Positions 43,001-50,786 of a stretch of DNA of 64,000 nucleotides are shown here, one piece after another. Made by a program: the position numbers and the translations under genes. Origin of the DNA: JBFIHF01 sp964411125 (GTDB lineage: Bacteria > Myxococcota_A > Bradymonadia > Bradymonadales > Bradymonadaceae); contig CAYPJU010000004.1 in NCBI GenBank assembly GCA_964411125.1, positions 1 to 64,000 of the forward strand, read 5' to 3'. A model generated the notes under the pieces. It ran no database searches. It was not told where the DNA came from and saw only the letters and a list, made by a program, of their open reading frames with translations. Numbering within the stretch: position 1 is the first letter of the stretch; each line of letters begins with the position of its first letter.

Positions 43001-44453
43001 CATCGCGCGGCATCTCGACGGGGCGGGGCAGCGCGACCGCGCCGTCGAGCACTATTTCTCTGCCGCAGACGACGCGCTCGAACAATACGGCGCTGCCGAA
43101 GCGCTTCGCCTCTGCTCGAAGGTGTTGGAGCGGGTCGGGACCGACTCGGACTACTACTACCGGGCGACCCGGATTCGGGCCCGCGCGTTCGCCGAGCTCG
43201 GCCTCGCCCAGGAGTGTCGAGCCGCGCTCGACGAGCTGGAAGAGCTCGCGGTGGAACGCGGCGAGCCCGCCGAACAGGCCGACGTCCTGCTGGAGAAGGC
43301 GCAGTTTCTGTTCGCGCGGTCGGACCTCAAAGAGGCGCGTCGCGTGGCGGAACGCGCCGCGGAACTCGCGCGGGAAGCCGACGATGCCCGTCGGGTCGCC
43401 GACGCTTCGCTCATCGAAGCGATGGTTCTTCTCAACGAAGGCAACCGGGAGGAGGCGCTCGCGATCGCCACGGAGGCCGCTGAGGTCTACGACGGTCTCG
43501 AAGGGGTCGCGGCGGCCGAGGGTGCGATTCGAACGCAGAGCCTGCTCGGAGTCGTACATCGCCAGGAAGGGCGCCACCTCGACGCACTGGAAGCCTACGA
43601 AGCGGCATTGGAGCTCGCGGAGAAGCACGACCTGCGCGCATGGCGCCGACGAATCCTCACCAACGCCGGGCTCGCGCTCGCCTATCTCGGTGAGTTCGCC
43701 GAAGCGCTCGAACGCTACGAAGAAGCGCTGGAGCAAGTACGCTCACTCGGTCACCGTACGGAGGAAGCGAATCTCCTGGTGAACATCGGGCACTGTCACC
43801 TCCTGCGCGGGGAGCACGACAAGGCGCTTCACTCCATTCGCCGCGGGATCTATCTCGCCCGGCGCACCAACGCGGTGCAGGACCTTGCGGACGGACTGAT
43901 CTCGCTGGGCGCAGTGCACCTCGACCAGGAGGAGTACAAGAAGGCGGAGAACACGCTGCAGGAAGGGTTGCGGTTGGCCGACTCGATCCCGAACGTCTTC
44001 CTGTCGATCCACGCCACGCTGATGCTGGCGCAGGTCAACCTCGGGGCCGGAACCTCTGCGGCGGCGCGGGTCGCGAAGCTACAGGCCGAAGATGCTCTGG
44101 AGCGCGCCGAGCAGGCGGGGATGAAGTGGGGGATGGGGTTCGGCTATTCGCTGATGGCCCGTGCGCAGAAAATGTTCGGCAAGCGCGACCGCGCGATCGA
44201 GAACTCGAAGAAGGCGCTGGAGCTGGTCGACGCCGGCGAGATCTTTTCGCTCGAAGAGATCCTCTATCACCACACCCAGATCCTCCCCGACGAACCGGAG
44301 TTCGAGGACGAACGACGGCAGGCGATCATGCGGGCCAGGGAAGTGCTGATGCATCGCCGCGACAAGATCAAGAACGAGGAGCTCCGCCGCCTCTTCATGG
44401 CGAAGCCGATGCATCGTCAGATCTTCAACGTCGCGAAGCTGATGCTCGAGTAG
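40050..44453 (+). CDS. Ser/Thr kinase / cyclase-like / AAA ATPase / TPR fusion
   Basis: The 1,467-residue cytoplasmic protein has four parts. The kinase domain (about 6-275) looks active: GTGGMAEVYLAR, VIKRIL, HRDVSPQN, DFGIAKAS, MSPEQASG. A class III nucleotidyl-cyclase-like domain (about 355-515) has lost key residues: the metal Asp stretch reads VAGELVGLFDL and the usual GDxVNxAxR is GSGHELAER, so it is probably inactive. An AAA_16-type ATPase (about 560-830) has Walker A GAQGIGKST and Walker B LILAFDDAQNID. The rest is TPR repeats. GTG at 40050 has GGAGGG 8 nt upstream. The layout recalls PknK-like and kinase/cyclase fusions of myxobacteria; the target is unknown. Confidence 0.88.
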   Translation: MSKDFGKYELVEKIGTGGMAEVYLARSFGAEGLEKTLVIKRILPEFSENPRFVEMFISEAKIAVELNHPNIVQIYDFGKHEDTYYLAMEYVDGVDLGHLLSASRRSDQPVSIGNAVWIAAEIAKGLQYAHTKKDRYGDPLEIVHRDVSPQNVLVSQDGTVKIVDFGIAKASSVTDARPNQVKGKFAYMSPEQASGKPVDHRSDLFSLGVMLFELLCGRQMFQASNKDELLSLVKSAVVPDIASLNAQVPEELQRILYRVLESDPDDRYESARELQRELLRVLYGFDDIHDAGTVAVQFRKLESAIDFDQTGYLATNHARTHTRTSLVRTVAGGTKGVTPVTHIGGESEAPPQIEIHSRERKEVVIVAGELVGLFDLRGAVGQSRWLSMLQEYTRIVDSLAFKNSAVVHRVNEDGFVLLFGIPVSSENDAELAVRVALDLHDAVAAMSHGPEATISLSVGIAIGDVVLEQEVDKTGRRYGWSFFGSGHELAERLSSAGMARETLLGGQVWRRIRREYNAETVDRVEHPDDDAETQVQAYLLTGPKSGEDKLEELRRSYHRFRGRELPLKMLREGYRESLIENRSQGFLVLGAQGIGKSTLVEEFLRGLDRRNVRIVRGVVGAHQHDVPLGSVATLLGEVLRLGALDDLRNVRKTLTTRITALFPEADPQEQELLLHSIGAIFNIKWPGSEFGEFTGDERRDRIFLSLRKLLGRFAAKKPLILAFDDAQNIDSMTLSCLTEFLNSASRSPSMLILTAEDAGPHIESQAWEEFVAADNLTIEELGELGPKESENLVRDHLRVHRIDDDGLVQEILRRSGGNPLFIKEVIEILRDRGMLKDAGERQKLQNSGQPAQWMPSSVEGLIRARIDTVDLDRKVVLQRVAFLWSPFTGQDVALVCPDEPWDELEELVNLGFLERLDGNEGVPIVTWDPDQKSPPERQYAFANAMIQDAAAGGLLKEEAELIHETLARHLLSMPEERRSGANSLIARHLDGAGQRDRAVEHYFSAADDALEQYGAAEALRLCSKVLERVGTDSDYYYRATRIRARAFAELGLAQECRAALDELEELAVERGEPAEQADVLLEKAQFLFARSDLKEARRVAERAAELAREADDARRVADASLIEAMVLLNEGNREEALAIATEAAEVYDGLEGVAAAEGAIRTQSLLGVVHRQEGRHLDALEAYEAALELAEKHDLRAWRRRILTNAGLALAYLGEFAEALERYEEALEQVRSLGHRTEEANLLVNIGHCHLLRGEHDKALHSIRRGIYLARRTNAVQDLADGLISLGAVHLDQEEYKKAENTLQEGLRLADSIPNVFLSIHATLMLAQVNLGAGTSAAARVAKLQAEDALERAEQAGMKWGMGFGYSLMARAQKMFGKRDRAIENSKKALELVDAGEIFSLEEILYHHTQILPDEPEFEDERRQAIMRAREVLMHRRDKIKNEELRRLFMAKPMHRQIFNVAKLMLE

Positions 44454-44493
44454 CTTTTTTCGCTCAGGTCTTGGGCGGTGCTAGGATCGGCGC

Positions 44494-46230
44494 GTGTCGG
44501 AATCACAGAACAACAGAGGCGTCGTCCAATCTTTCGTGACGGACGCGAGGCGGCTTCGCGAGATCGGAGCCGTCTTCACACGTCACGGGTTCGCCGAGAT
44601 CCTGCGGGTCTCCGGGCTCGACTCGAAGTTCGGCGTGAGCGCTCGGGAGCAGGCCGACGTCGAGGTGCTCGATGACCGGACTGTCGCGACTCGTGCCCGT
44701 CGGGTGCTGGAAGACCTCGGGCCGACCTTCATCAAGCTCGGGCAGATCCTCTCCACTCGCCCCGACATGCTCCCCGCGGTCTTCGTCCAGGAGCTTCGAA
44801 AGTTGCAGGACGCGGCGCCGCCGGTCGAGTTCGAAGCGATTCGCGCTCAGCTCGAGGACGCGTTCGGTCGTCCGCACGAAGAAGTTTTCGCGATGTTCGA
44901 GCCGGAGCCCCTCGCCTCGGCGTCGATCGCACAGGTTCATCGCGCCGAGCTCGTCGACGGGACCGAGGTCGCCGTCAAGGTGCAGCGTCCCGGGATCGAG
45001 CCGCAGATTCGAAGTGACCTGGCGCTGATGTACTACATCGCGCGACTCGGGGAGGCGACGATCGAAGAAGCGGGGATCTACAACCCCGTGGCGCTGATCC
45101 GGGAGTTCGAGCGAGCGATCACCGAAGAGCTGAACTTCCTCGTCGAGGCCGATTCGACCGAGCGAGCGCGCCTCAACTGCGCCGAGGACGAGCGGATCGT
45201 GATCCCGCGGATCATCCCCGAGCTCACGGCGCCGCGGGTGATGACGATGACGTTCGTCCGCGGTCGGAGCTTGCATTCGATCGAGCCGGGCAGCGAGCGT
45301 GGAAAGAAGCTCGCGACCATCGCGATGGAGGGAGCGTTCGACCAGATCTTCGAGCACGGCTTCTTCCACGGCGACCCGCATCCGGGGAACATGCTCGTGA
45401 CCGACGACGACCGCGTAGTCTTCCTCGACTGGGGGCTCGTGGGGCGTCTTTCCGGGGCGCAGCAAGATCAGCTCATCGACCTCATCATCGCGATCATCAC
45501 GAGCGATCTCGACGGGGTCACCCGGATCGTTCTGCGGATGGGGCGCCCCGAGGGGCGGGTGAACCTGCGGCAGCTTCGCGCCGACATTCAGCAGGTGCGA
45601 GACGGCTATCTGACCGGGGCGCTGGGAGAGATCGACGTGTCGGCGCTGATGTCGGACATCATGGAGATCTCGCACCGCCATCACATTCGGGTCAACCCGG
45701 AGTACGCGCTGCTCACCAAGGCGTTCGGGACGGTCGACGGCATCCTGCGGGTCGTCTACCCCGACCTCGACATCATCCCGACGCTGCGTCCGTACGCCGA
45801 GCGTCTGATCCGCGATCGCTACAGCGGGCATCGCTTGACGACCGCCGCGGTGAATTCGGTGATGACCTTGAACCACGTCCTGCGCGACGTCCCGATGCAG
45901 GTCGAGCAGATGCTGATGGACGTCGAGGGGGGCGAGCTGCAGGTGCACGTCCGGCATCCCGCGCTCGACACCTACTCGAGCTCGATCAAAGTGCTCGGCT
46001 CGCGGGTCTTCATGGGGTTCGTCGCCGGGGGGCTGATCGTGGGGGGGAGCATCTTGCTCGCCACCGAAAGCTGGGTGGTACGAGGAGTTCCGGTGTTGCC
46101 GGTCGTCGCGGGTTTCTTCTTCCTGTCCGCGGCGTTCTTCGCGTTCGCGGCGCTCTCGTGGCACTTCGTCGCGGGCGGGTGGCGCAAGCTGCGGTTGAGC
46201 CCGTGGGTGCGGCTCCTGCGCCGGAAGTGA
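44494..46230 (+). CDS. AarF/UbiB-family atypical kinase
   Basis: The 578-residue membrane protein of the ABC1/UbiB/ADCK family carries the family's KxGQ motif (TFIKLGQILSTRPDMLP), an Ala-rich nucleotide-binding loop (LASASIAQVHRA in place of the Gly loop), VKVQRPGI, HGDPHPGNM and FLDWGLVG. Two hydrophobic segments close the C-terminus (FMGFVAGGLIVGG and VLPVVAGFFFL). These proteins support quinone synthesis or lipid handling with ATPase rather than protein-kinase activity. GTG at 44494 opens 40 bp after the fusion kinase gene, probably in the same transcript. It is convergent with the rluD-like gene. Confidence 0.9.
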   Translation: MSESQNNRGVVQSFVTDARRLREIGAVFTRHGFAEILRVSGLDSKFGVSAREQADVEVLDDRTVATRARRVLEDLGPTFIKLGQILSTRPDMLPAVFVQELRKLQDAAPPVEFEAIRAQLEDAFGRPHEEVFAMFEPEPLASASIAQVHRAELVDGTEVAVKVQRPGIEPQIRSDLALMYYIARLGEATIEEAGIYNPVALIREFERAITEELNFLVEADSTERARLNCAEDERIVIPRIIPELTAPRVMTMTFVRGRSLHSIEPGSERGKKLATIAMEGAFDQIFEHGFFHGDPHPGNMLVTDDDRVVFLDWGLVGRLSGAQQDQLIDLIIAIITSDLDGVTRIVLRMGRPEGRVNLRQLRADIQQVRDGYLTGALGEIDVSALMSDIMEISHRHHIRVNPEYALLTKAFGTVDGILRVVYPDLDIIPTLRPYAERLIRDRYSGHRLTTAAVNSVMTLNHVLRDVPMQVEQMLMDVEGGELQVHVRHPALDTYSSSIKVLGSRVFMGFVAGGLIVGGSILLATESWVVRGVPVLPVVAGFFFLSAAFFAFAALSWHFVAGGWRKLRLSPWVRLLRRK

Positions 46231-46233
46231 TCG

Positions 46234-47166
46234 TCACCAGTGCGCGCCGCGTCGCAGCGCGTCGAGCGCCTCGGCGAAGTCGTCGGGGTAGGGCGCTTCG
46301 ACCGAGATCTCCTGACCACCGGGACCGACGAACCCGAGGGTGCGCGCGTGCAGGGCCTGCCGGTCGATGACCTTCGCCGTGGACGTCTTCTTCCCACCGT
46401 AGACAGAGTCGCTCAGGATCGGCGAGTTCGCCTCTGCGAGGTGCATGCGAATCTGATGGGTGCGGCCTGTCTCGAGCTGGCAGGCCACCATACAGGCGCC
46501 GTGGTCGAACCGTTCGACGATCTGGTAGTGGGTGACTGCGCGTCGACCGCGTCGAACGCGGCTCGTGAAGCGAATGCGATGGTTGGGGTCGCGACCGTGG
46601 AGGGTGTCGAACGTCCCCTCCCGGGGGAGCCCCGGACCGAACACCAGGGCCTCGTAGCGCCTCTCGATGTCGTGCGTGGCGAAGAGCTCGGCGAGGTGTC
46701 TGTGGGCGGCGGTCGTCTTGGTGATGACGAGCGCGCCCGACGTGTCCTTGTCGATGCGGTGAACGATCCCGGGGCGGGTCTCGTTGCCAGTGTCGGCGAG
46801 CTTCGCGAAGTGAAAGGTGATTGCGTTGACGAGCGTGCCGTCGGGATGTCCGGGCGAGGGGTGGACGACCATCCCCGGCGGCTTGTTCACGATCGCGAGG
46901 TCGGCGTCCTCGTAGAGGATGTCGAGCGGAATGTCCTGGGGGGTCGCGTCGAGACTCGGCGTGGGGGCGAAGGTCCAGTCGACCTCGTCGCCGATGCGCA
47001 GCGAATATCCCGCCTTCTGGCGCTCGCCGTTGACGAGGACCTCGCCGGCGTCGATGCGGCGTTTCACCTGGGACCGCGAGATGGGTGGCTCGTCGAGCTC
47101 GGCGAGGAAGACATCGAGGCGAACGCCTTCGCCTTCTTCGTCGACGACGAATCGAAAGTTGGTCAC
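46234..47166 (-). CDS. rluD: RluD-type 23S rRNA pseudouridine synthase
   Basis: The 310-residue enzyme has an S4 RNA-binding domain (about 15-70; RLDVFLAELDEPPISRSQVKRRI) and the RluA-family catalytic domain with the active-site Asp at about 139 (HRIDKDTSGALV). YEALVFGPG and THQIRMHL are further family motifs. RluD-type enzymes convert uridines in helix 69 of 23S rRNA. The final letters of the symbol rest on domain layout; a paralogue such as RluC cannot be excluded, though RluD is the usual ubiquitous one. The start is GTG at 47166. Confidence 0.87.
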   Translation of the reverse strand: MTNFRFVVDEEGEGVRLDVFLAELDEPPISRSQVKRRIDAGEVLVNGERQKAGYSLRIGDEVDWTFAPTPSLDATPQDIPLDILYEDADLAIVNKPPGMVVHPSPGHPDGTLVNAITFHFAKLADTGNETRPGIVHRIDKDTSGALVITKTTAAHRHLAELFATHDIERRYEALVFGPGLPREGTFDTLHGRDPNHRIRFTSRVRRGRRAVTHYQIVERFDHGACMVACQLETGRTHQIRMHLAEANSPILSDSVYGGKKTSTAKVIDRQALHARTLGFVGPGGQEISVEAPYPDDFAEALDALRRGAHW

Positions 47167-47206
47167 GGCGAATTTTGGCTGGGGGTGCGGCGCGGGCGGG
47201 TCGCGA

Positions 47207-47479
47207 TCACCAGATCGGCGACTCGATGTGGCCGGTGTTCGCGAAGACGACGTCGATGAAGGCGCGTTCGAGGATGTTCGTGTTGTTCACGATGTCGTCG
47301 GAGACGTGCTGTTTGAAGTGGGACCGCGCCTCGTTCATGATCCCGGCCAGCTCGTCGAAGAGCGTGTCGTTTCGGATCCCGGCTTCGATTTTCTTCTGGA
47401 TGTCCGGGTAGATCGTCATGTCGGACGCAATGACACGGGCGCGCTGGGCCGCTTTTGCTTCGTCGGTGATCTTGCTCAA
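47207..47479 (-). CDS. Small conserved-looking hypothetical protein
   Basis: The 90-residue product (MSKITDEAKAAQRARVIASD...) is acidic to neutral and alpha-helical, with no signal peptide, membrane segment or Cys pairs. The balanced composition, with its helical pattern and sensible Asn/Asp caps, supports a real gene over a chance frame. Its start appears to be TTG at 47479, 5-6 nt after GAGGT; no ATG fits. It is 40 bp upstream of rluD on the same strand and may be co-transcribed. I have no function to suggest. Confidence 0.7.
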   Translation of the reverse strand: MSKITDEAKAAQRARVIASDMTIYPDIQKKIEAGIRNDTLFDELAGIMNEARSHFKQHVSDDIVNNTNILERAFIDVVFANTGHIESPIW

Positions 47480-47618
47480 CGTCTTACCTCACGATGTTTA
47501 CGTGGCGGAATCATCCCATCCGTGGGCGGGTGAGTAAAGGTAAAACATCGGGCGAGACGAGCCGGTATGGCACGCGCCCGGCGCTCGCAAAAGCAGCGCT
47601 CGGGGCCGCAAACGGGCC

Positions 47619-47648
47619 TTGGCAAAACGGGCCGCGACGGGCTATGAA
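47619..47648 (+). promoter_or_regulatory. Probable sigma70 promoter of the FHA protein
   Basis: TTGGCA (-35, 47619-47624), an 18-bp spacer and TATGAA (-10, 47643-47648). Transcription would start near 47655, about 24 nt before the GTG at 47679. Confidence 0.55.
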
Positions 47649-47678
47649 AAGGGCTCCGACTTCAACTGAGATCCATCC

Positions 47679-50102
47679 GTGGCGCAACTCGTCTACACAG
47701 ACCCGGAATCTGGTCAGCAGGTCACCGTCGATGTCGGTGAGCAGCTCTCCGAGGTCACGATCGGCCGAAACCCGGGCAACACCGTCCGGGTGAACAACCC
47801 GTCGATCTCGCGGCAGCACGCCAAGGTGATCTACGAAAACGGGCAGTGCACGCTCGTCGATCTCGACAGCTCCAACGGCAGCTACATCAACGGAAACAGG
47901 ATCCGGAGTCAGGTCCTCGTCGACGGCGACCGGATCCGAGTCGGCGAGTTCCCCGTCGACTTCCGCGGCGCCACCGACGGTGCCACGGCCGAAGTGGACC
48001 AGGAGATCATCGACTCGGTGCTGCGAAGTGCCGCTGGAAACAGCGCCACCGGCGACTTTCGTCGCCAGACGGCCCTCGGCGGCTTCGAAGCGGACAACGA
48101 CGTCGCCGAACAGAGCGGACCGGTCGGTCAGGCGCAGATGGGGCCGTTCGGTCAGTGGAATCAGCAGCCCCGCGGTACCATGCAGGGGACACCGCTCTCT
48201 GCCGAGCCCGACGACGCGTTCGCGTTCGTGGAGGCGAAGCCCGAGGGCGATTCCGGTCCGATGACGCTCCCCGACGACGCGATCATGTCCGTCGATCCCG
48301 ACGAATCTGCCGAGATGATCGGTGACGACGAGATCATGGACGAGATCGAGCTCGACCTCGAGCCCGATCCGTCGGAGGTCGACAATCCGGCGCAGGAAGT
48401 GGCCCGAGGCCTGCGCGACCTCGACCGCTCGGGGGGGAACGACAACCAGACCGTCGAGCAAGATGTCGGACATCTGATCGGGATGGCTGGAGGTTCCCTC
48501 AAATCGGCGGGTTCGCCGGGGAGCGCACCAAACGGCGCTGCGGCTGCGTCCGCGGCGGCTGACCCCGATCTCCTGGCCCGGATCGCCGAGCTCGAGAGCG
48601 AGCGTGACGAACTGCTCGATCTCCTGCAGAACCGGGCAGGGGACGCTCAGGGCGCGAGTCAGGTGCAGATCGATCGGCTCCGCAACGAACGCGACCGGCT
48701 GATAGAAGAACGGCGTAACCTCAAGCGCCAGATCACCGACCTTCAGGCCGACCTCGAGAAAGCTCCCGACCTGACTACCTTCGAGCAGACTCAGGTCGAC
48801 CTCGAGGAGGCCCAGGCCCAGGTCGTCGAGCTGGAAGACGAAGTGAACTCACAGCGCGAACAGCTGCAGTCCCGGCAGGAAGAGGTCGAGACGCTCGAAT
48901 CGCGCCTGGAAGCAGGGGAGGCCGAACTCGCACAGGCGCAGGCCGAGGCCGCGGAGGCCGAGGCGCTTCGCGACGAGCTCGAGCAGCTGCGCGCGTCGCT
49001 CTCCGAGAGCGCGAACGAGATGCAGCAGACCGCCGACCAGGTCTCCGCCTACGAAAGCGACTTCGCCTCGGCACAGCAAGAGATTCAGCAACTCGTCGAC
49101 GAGCTGGAGCAGAAGAACAACCACGCGACCGAGCTCGAGGCCGACTTGCACGACCTGCGGAATGCCTTCTCCGAGCTCGAGGCGGAGTTCGACCAGCAGG
49201 CTCAGCAGCTCGCCGAGGCGGCCGAGCGTGCCGACAGTGCCGACGAGCGCTCCGCGTTGCTGCAGTCCGAACTCGACGCTCGACCCGTCTCAGAGGAGGT
49301 CGACGCGCTCGTGAAAGACCTCGCCCAGACGCGAGCGTCGCTGGAGTCGATGACCTCCGAACGCGACGAGTTGGCGAGCAAACGAGACGAACTCGAGGCG
49401 AGGGTTGCCGAACAGCAGAAGTCGGTCGACGAAGCGACCGAACGTCACGATGCGATGCAGAAGAAGCTCGCGACCGTCACCGAGGAGCGCGACGAGCTGA
49501 AGGCGGAAAAAGGAGCGTTCGCGCGCGAGACCGACTATCTGCAGTCGGAGCGACGAAAGCACGACTCCGAGCTCAGGGACCTTCGAAAGAAGGTCAAGAA
49601 GCTCGAGAAGGACGACAAACGCAAGAAGCAGGTCTTCGCCGAACTCTCCGGCGACCTCAAGAAGCTGGTGAAGGAAAACACGGCGCTGCAGGCGCGGAAC
49701 GAGGAGCTCCGAAATCAGCTCGAAGCCGCGCCGAGCGACGGTGATCTCAGTGAGCTGAAGGGAGAACTCGACGAACTCCAGAAGAAGGTCGCGGGGCTCG
49801 AAAAGGAGACCGACGATCTCACGCGCGAGCTCGGTGGAGCTTCCGACGCGAAAGAGAAGGCGCAGGCCGAGCTCGAGGCCGCGCACGAGAAGCTGGCCGA
49901 GGCCGAGAAGGCCGCTGAACGCGTCGCCGAGTTGGAGGGGCAGCTCGCCGAACTCGAAGGACAGCTCGAGGAAGCCCGCGCCGCGTCCGAAGATGGTGAC
50001 CAGGTGGAGAAGCTGACGAAGAAGCTCGCCGAGGCCGAGGACACTCTCGCGGCCGTCATCCTCGAGCGCGACAAGCTCGAGGACCAGCTCAAGAAGAAAT
50101 AG
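47679..50102 (+). CDS. FHA-domain protein with long coiled coil
   Basis: The 807-residue protein has an N-terminal forkhead-associated domain (about 20-95) with the phosphothreonine-binding signature: VTIGRNPGNTVRVNNPSISRQHAKV and DLDSSNGSYINGNRI. An acidic disordered linker (about 100-290) leads to a near-continuous coiled coil to the C-terminus, rich in Glu, Gln, Lys and Leu heptads (e.g. LEDEVNSQREQLQSRQEEVE). There is no membrane segment. FHA domains read phosphothreonine made by Hanks kinases, three of which (one degenerate) are encoded in this window, so it is a plausible scaffold reader for them (inference). The GTG start has only a weak ribosome site. Confidence 0.87.
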   Translation: MAQLVYTDPESGQQVTVDVGEQLSEVTIGRNPGNTVRVNNPSISRQHAKVIYENGQCTLVDLDSSNGSYINGNRIRSQVLVDGDRIRVGEFPVDFRGATDGATAEVDQEIIDSVLRSAAGNSATGDFRRQTALGGFEADNDVAEQSGPVGQAQMGPFGQWNQQPRGTMQGTPLSAEPDDAFAFVEAKPEGDSGPMTLPDDAIMSVDPDESAEMIGDDEIMDEIELDLEPDPSEVDNPAQEVARGLRDLDRSGGNDNQTVEQDVGHLIGMAGGSLKSAGSPGSAPNGAAAASAAADPDLLARIAELESERDELLDLLQNRAGDAQGASQVQIDRLRNERDRLIEERRNLKRQITDLQADLEKAPDLTTFEQTQVDLEEAQAQVVELEDEVNSQREQLQSRQEEVETLESRLEAGEAELAQAQAEAAEAEALRDELEQLRASLSESANEMQQTADQVSAYESDFASAQQEIQQLVDELEQKNNHATELEADLHDLRNAFSELEAEFDQQAQQLAEAAERADSADERSALLQSELDARPVSEEVDALVKDLAQTRASLESMTSERDELASKRDELEARVAEQQKSVDEATERHDAMQKKLATVTEERDELKAEKGAFARETDYLQSERRKHDSELRDLRKKVKKLEKDDKRKKQVFAELSGDLKKLVKENTALQARNEELRNQLEAAPSDGDLSELKGELDELQKKVAGLEKETDDLTRELGGASDAKEKAQAELEAAHEKLAEAEKAAERVAELEGQLAELEGQLEEARAASEDGDQVEKLTKKLAEAEDTLAAVILERDKLEDQLKKK

Positions 50103-50114
50103 CGGGTCGGTCGG

Positions 50115-50786
50115 TCAGTCCCGCAGTCGCAGCGTCGCCGCGACCCAGTGGTGATCGGACGCCTCCACGTCGTCGCCGACCGCGACCCCCTCCCATTCAC
50201 CCCCTCGCACCAGAAGGTAGTCGATCCGTTGCCGCGGTTCCGACGAGGGGAACGTGAGCCGACGCTTGATGTCGTCCGCGTCGACGAATGACTCGCGCAG
50301 GGCGACCAGAAACTCCTCGTCGTCGTCGCCGTTGAGATCCCCCATCACGACCACTGGATCGGGGAGTCGGTCGACCGTGCGGAGGAGTACCTGTCCCTGC
50401 ATCGGTCGGTCTTCGATCCAGGAGAGGTGCGTCGAGACGACGTGAACGTCCCCCAAGGGCGTGGCTAGCCGACTGAGGAGAAGCGTTCGCGGCTCGTCGA
50501 CCTCCATCGGCAGGGCGATGACCCGTGGGTCGTGGATGGGGAACCGGGAGAGGAGGGCGTGTCCGTACTCGCCGCCGTCCTGAGCGATGGCGGGGACGTG
50601 CCGGAAGTGGTCGAACCCGAGGAGCCCGGCAATCCGTGCGGTCGTGTCGCCTTCGGGGCCCATGATCCAGTCACGCCCGACCTCCTGCAGCGCGAGGACG
50701 TCGGGATCCTGTGGACGGACCGCGTCGGCGATCGCCTCCACGCCCGCCTGGATCCCGAGTCGAATGTTGTAGGTCACGAATCTCAT
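50115..50786 (-). CDS. Cytoplasmic endonuclease/exonuclease/phosphatase-fold protein
   Basis: The 223-residue protein has the EEP catalytic set: MRFVTYNIRLG (Asn), VLALQEVGRDW (metal Glu), VVSTHLSW, VVVMGDLNGDDDEEF and ASDHHWVAATL (Asp-His). No signal peptide is present. Small cytoplasmic EEP proteins include exonuclease III-like and phosphoinositide-like enzymes; the VPAIAQDGGEYGHALLSRFP stretch is closest to the lipid-phosphatase/sphingomyelinase side, so nuclease activity is not certain. The start overlaps the sensor kinase stop (ATGA), so the kinase gene is upstream in the same unit. Confidence 0.83.
   Translation of the reverse strand: MRFVTYNIRLGIQAGVEAIADAVRPQDPDVLALQEVGRDWIMGPEGDTTARIAGLLGFDHFRHVPAIAQDGGEYGHALLSRFPIHDPRVIALPMEVDEPRTLLLSRLATPLGDVHVVSTHLSWIEDRPMQGQVLLRTVDRLPDPVVVMGDLNGDDDEEFLVALRESFVDADDIKRRLTFPSSEPRQRIDYLLVRGGEWEGVAVGDDVEASDHHWVAATLRLRD

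Noticed and set aside
44440..44462. Terminator after the kinase fusion gene
   Set aside because: There is a T-run, but the only stem before it is 5 bp with an 11-nt loop, too weak to call.
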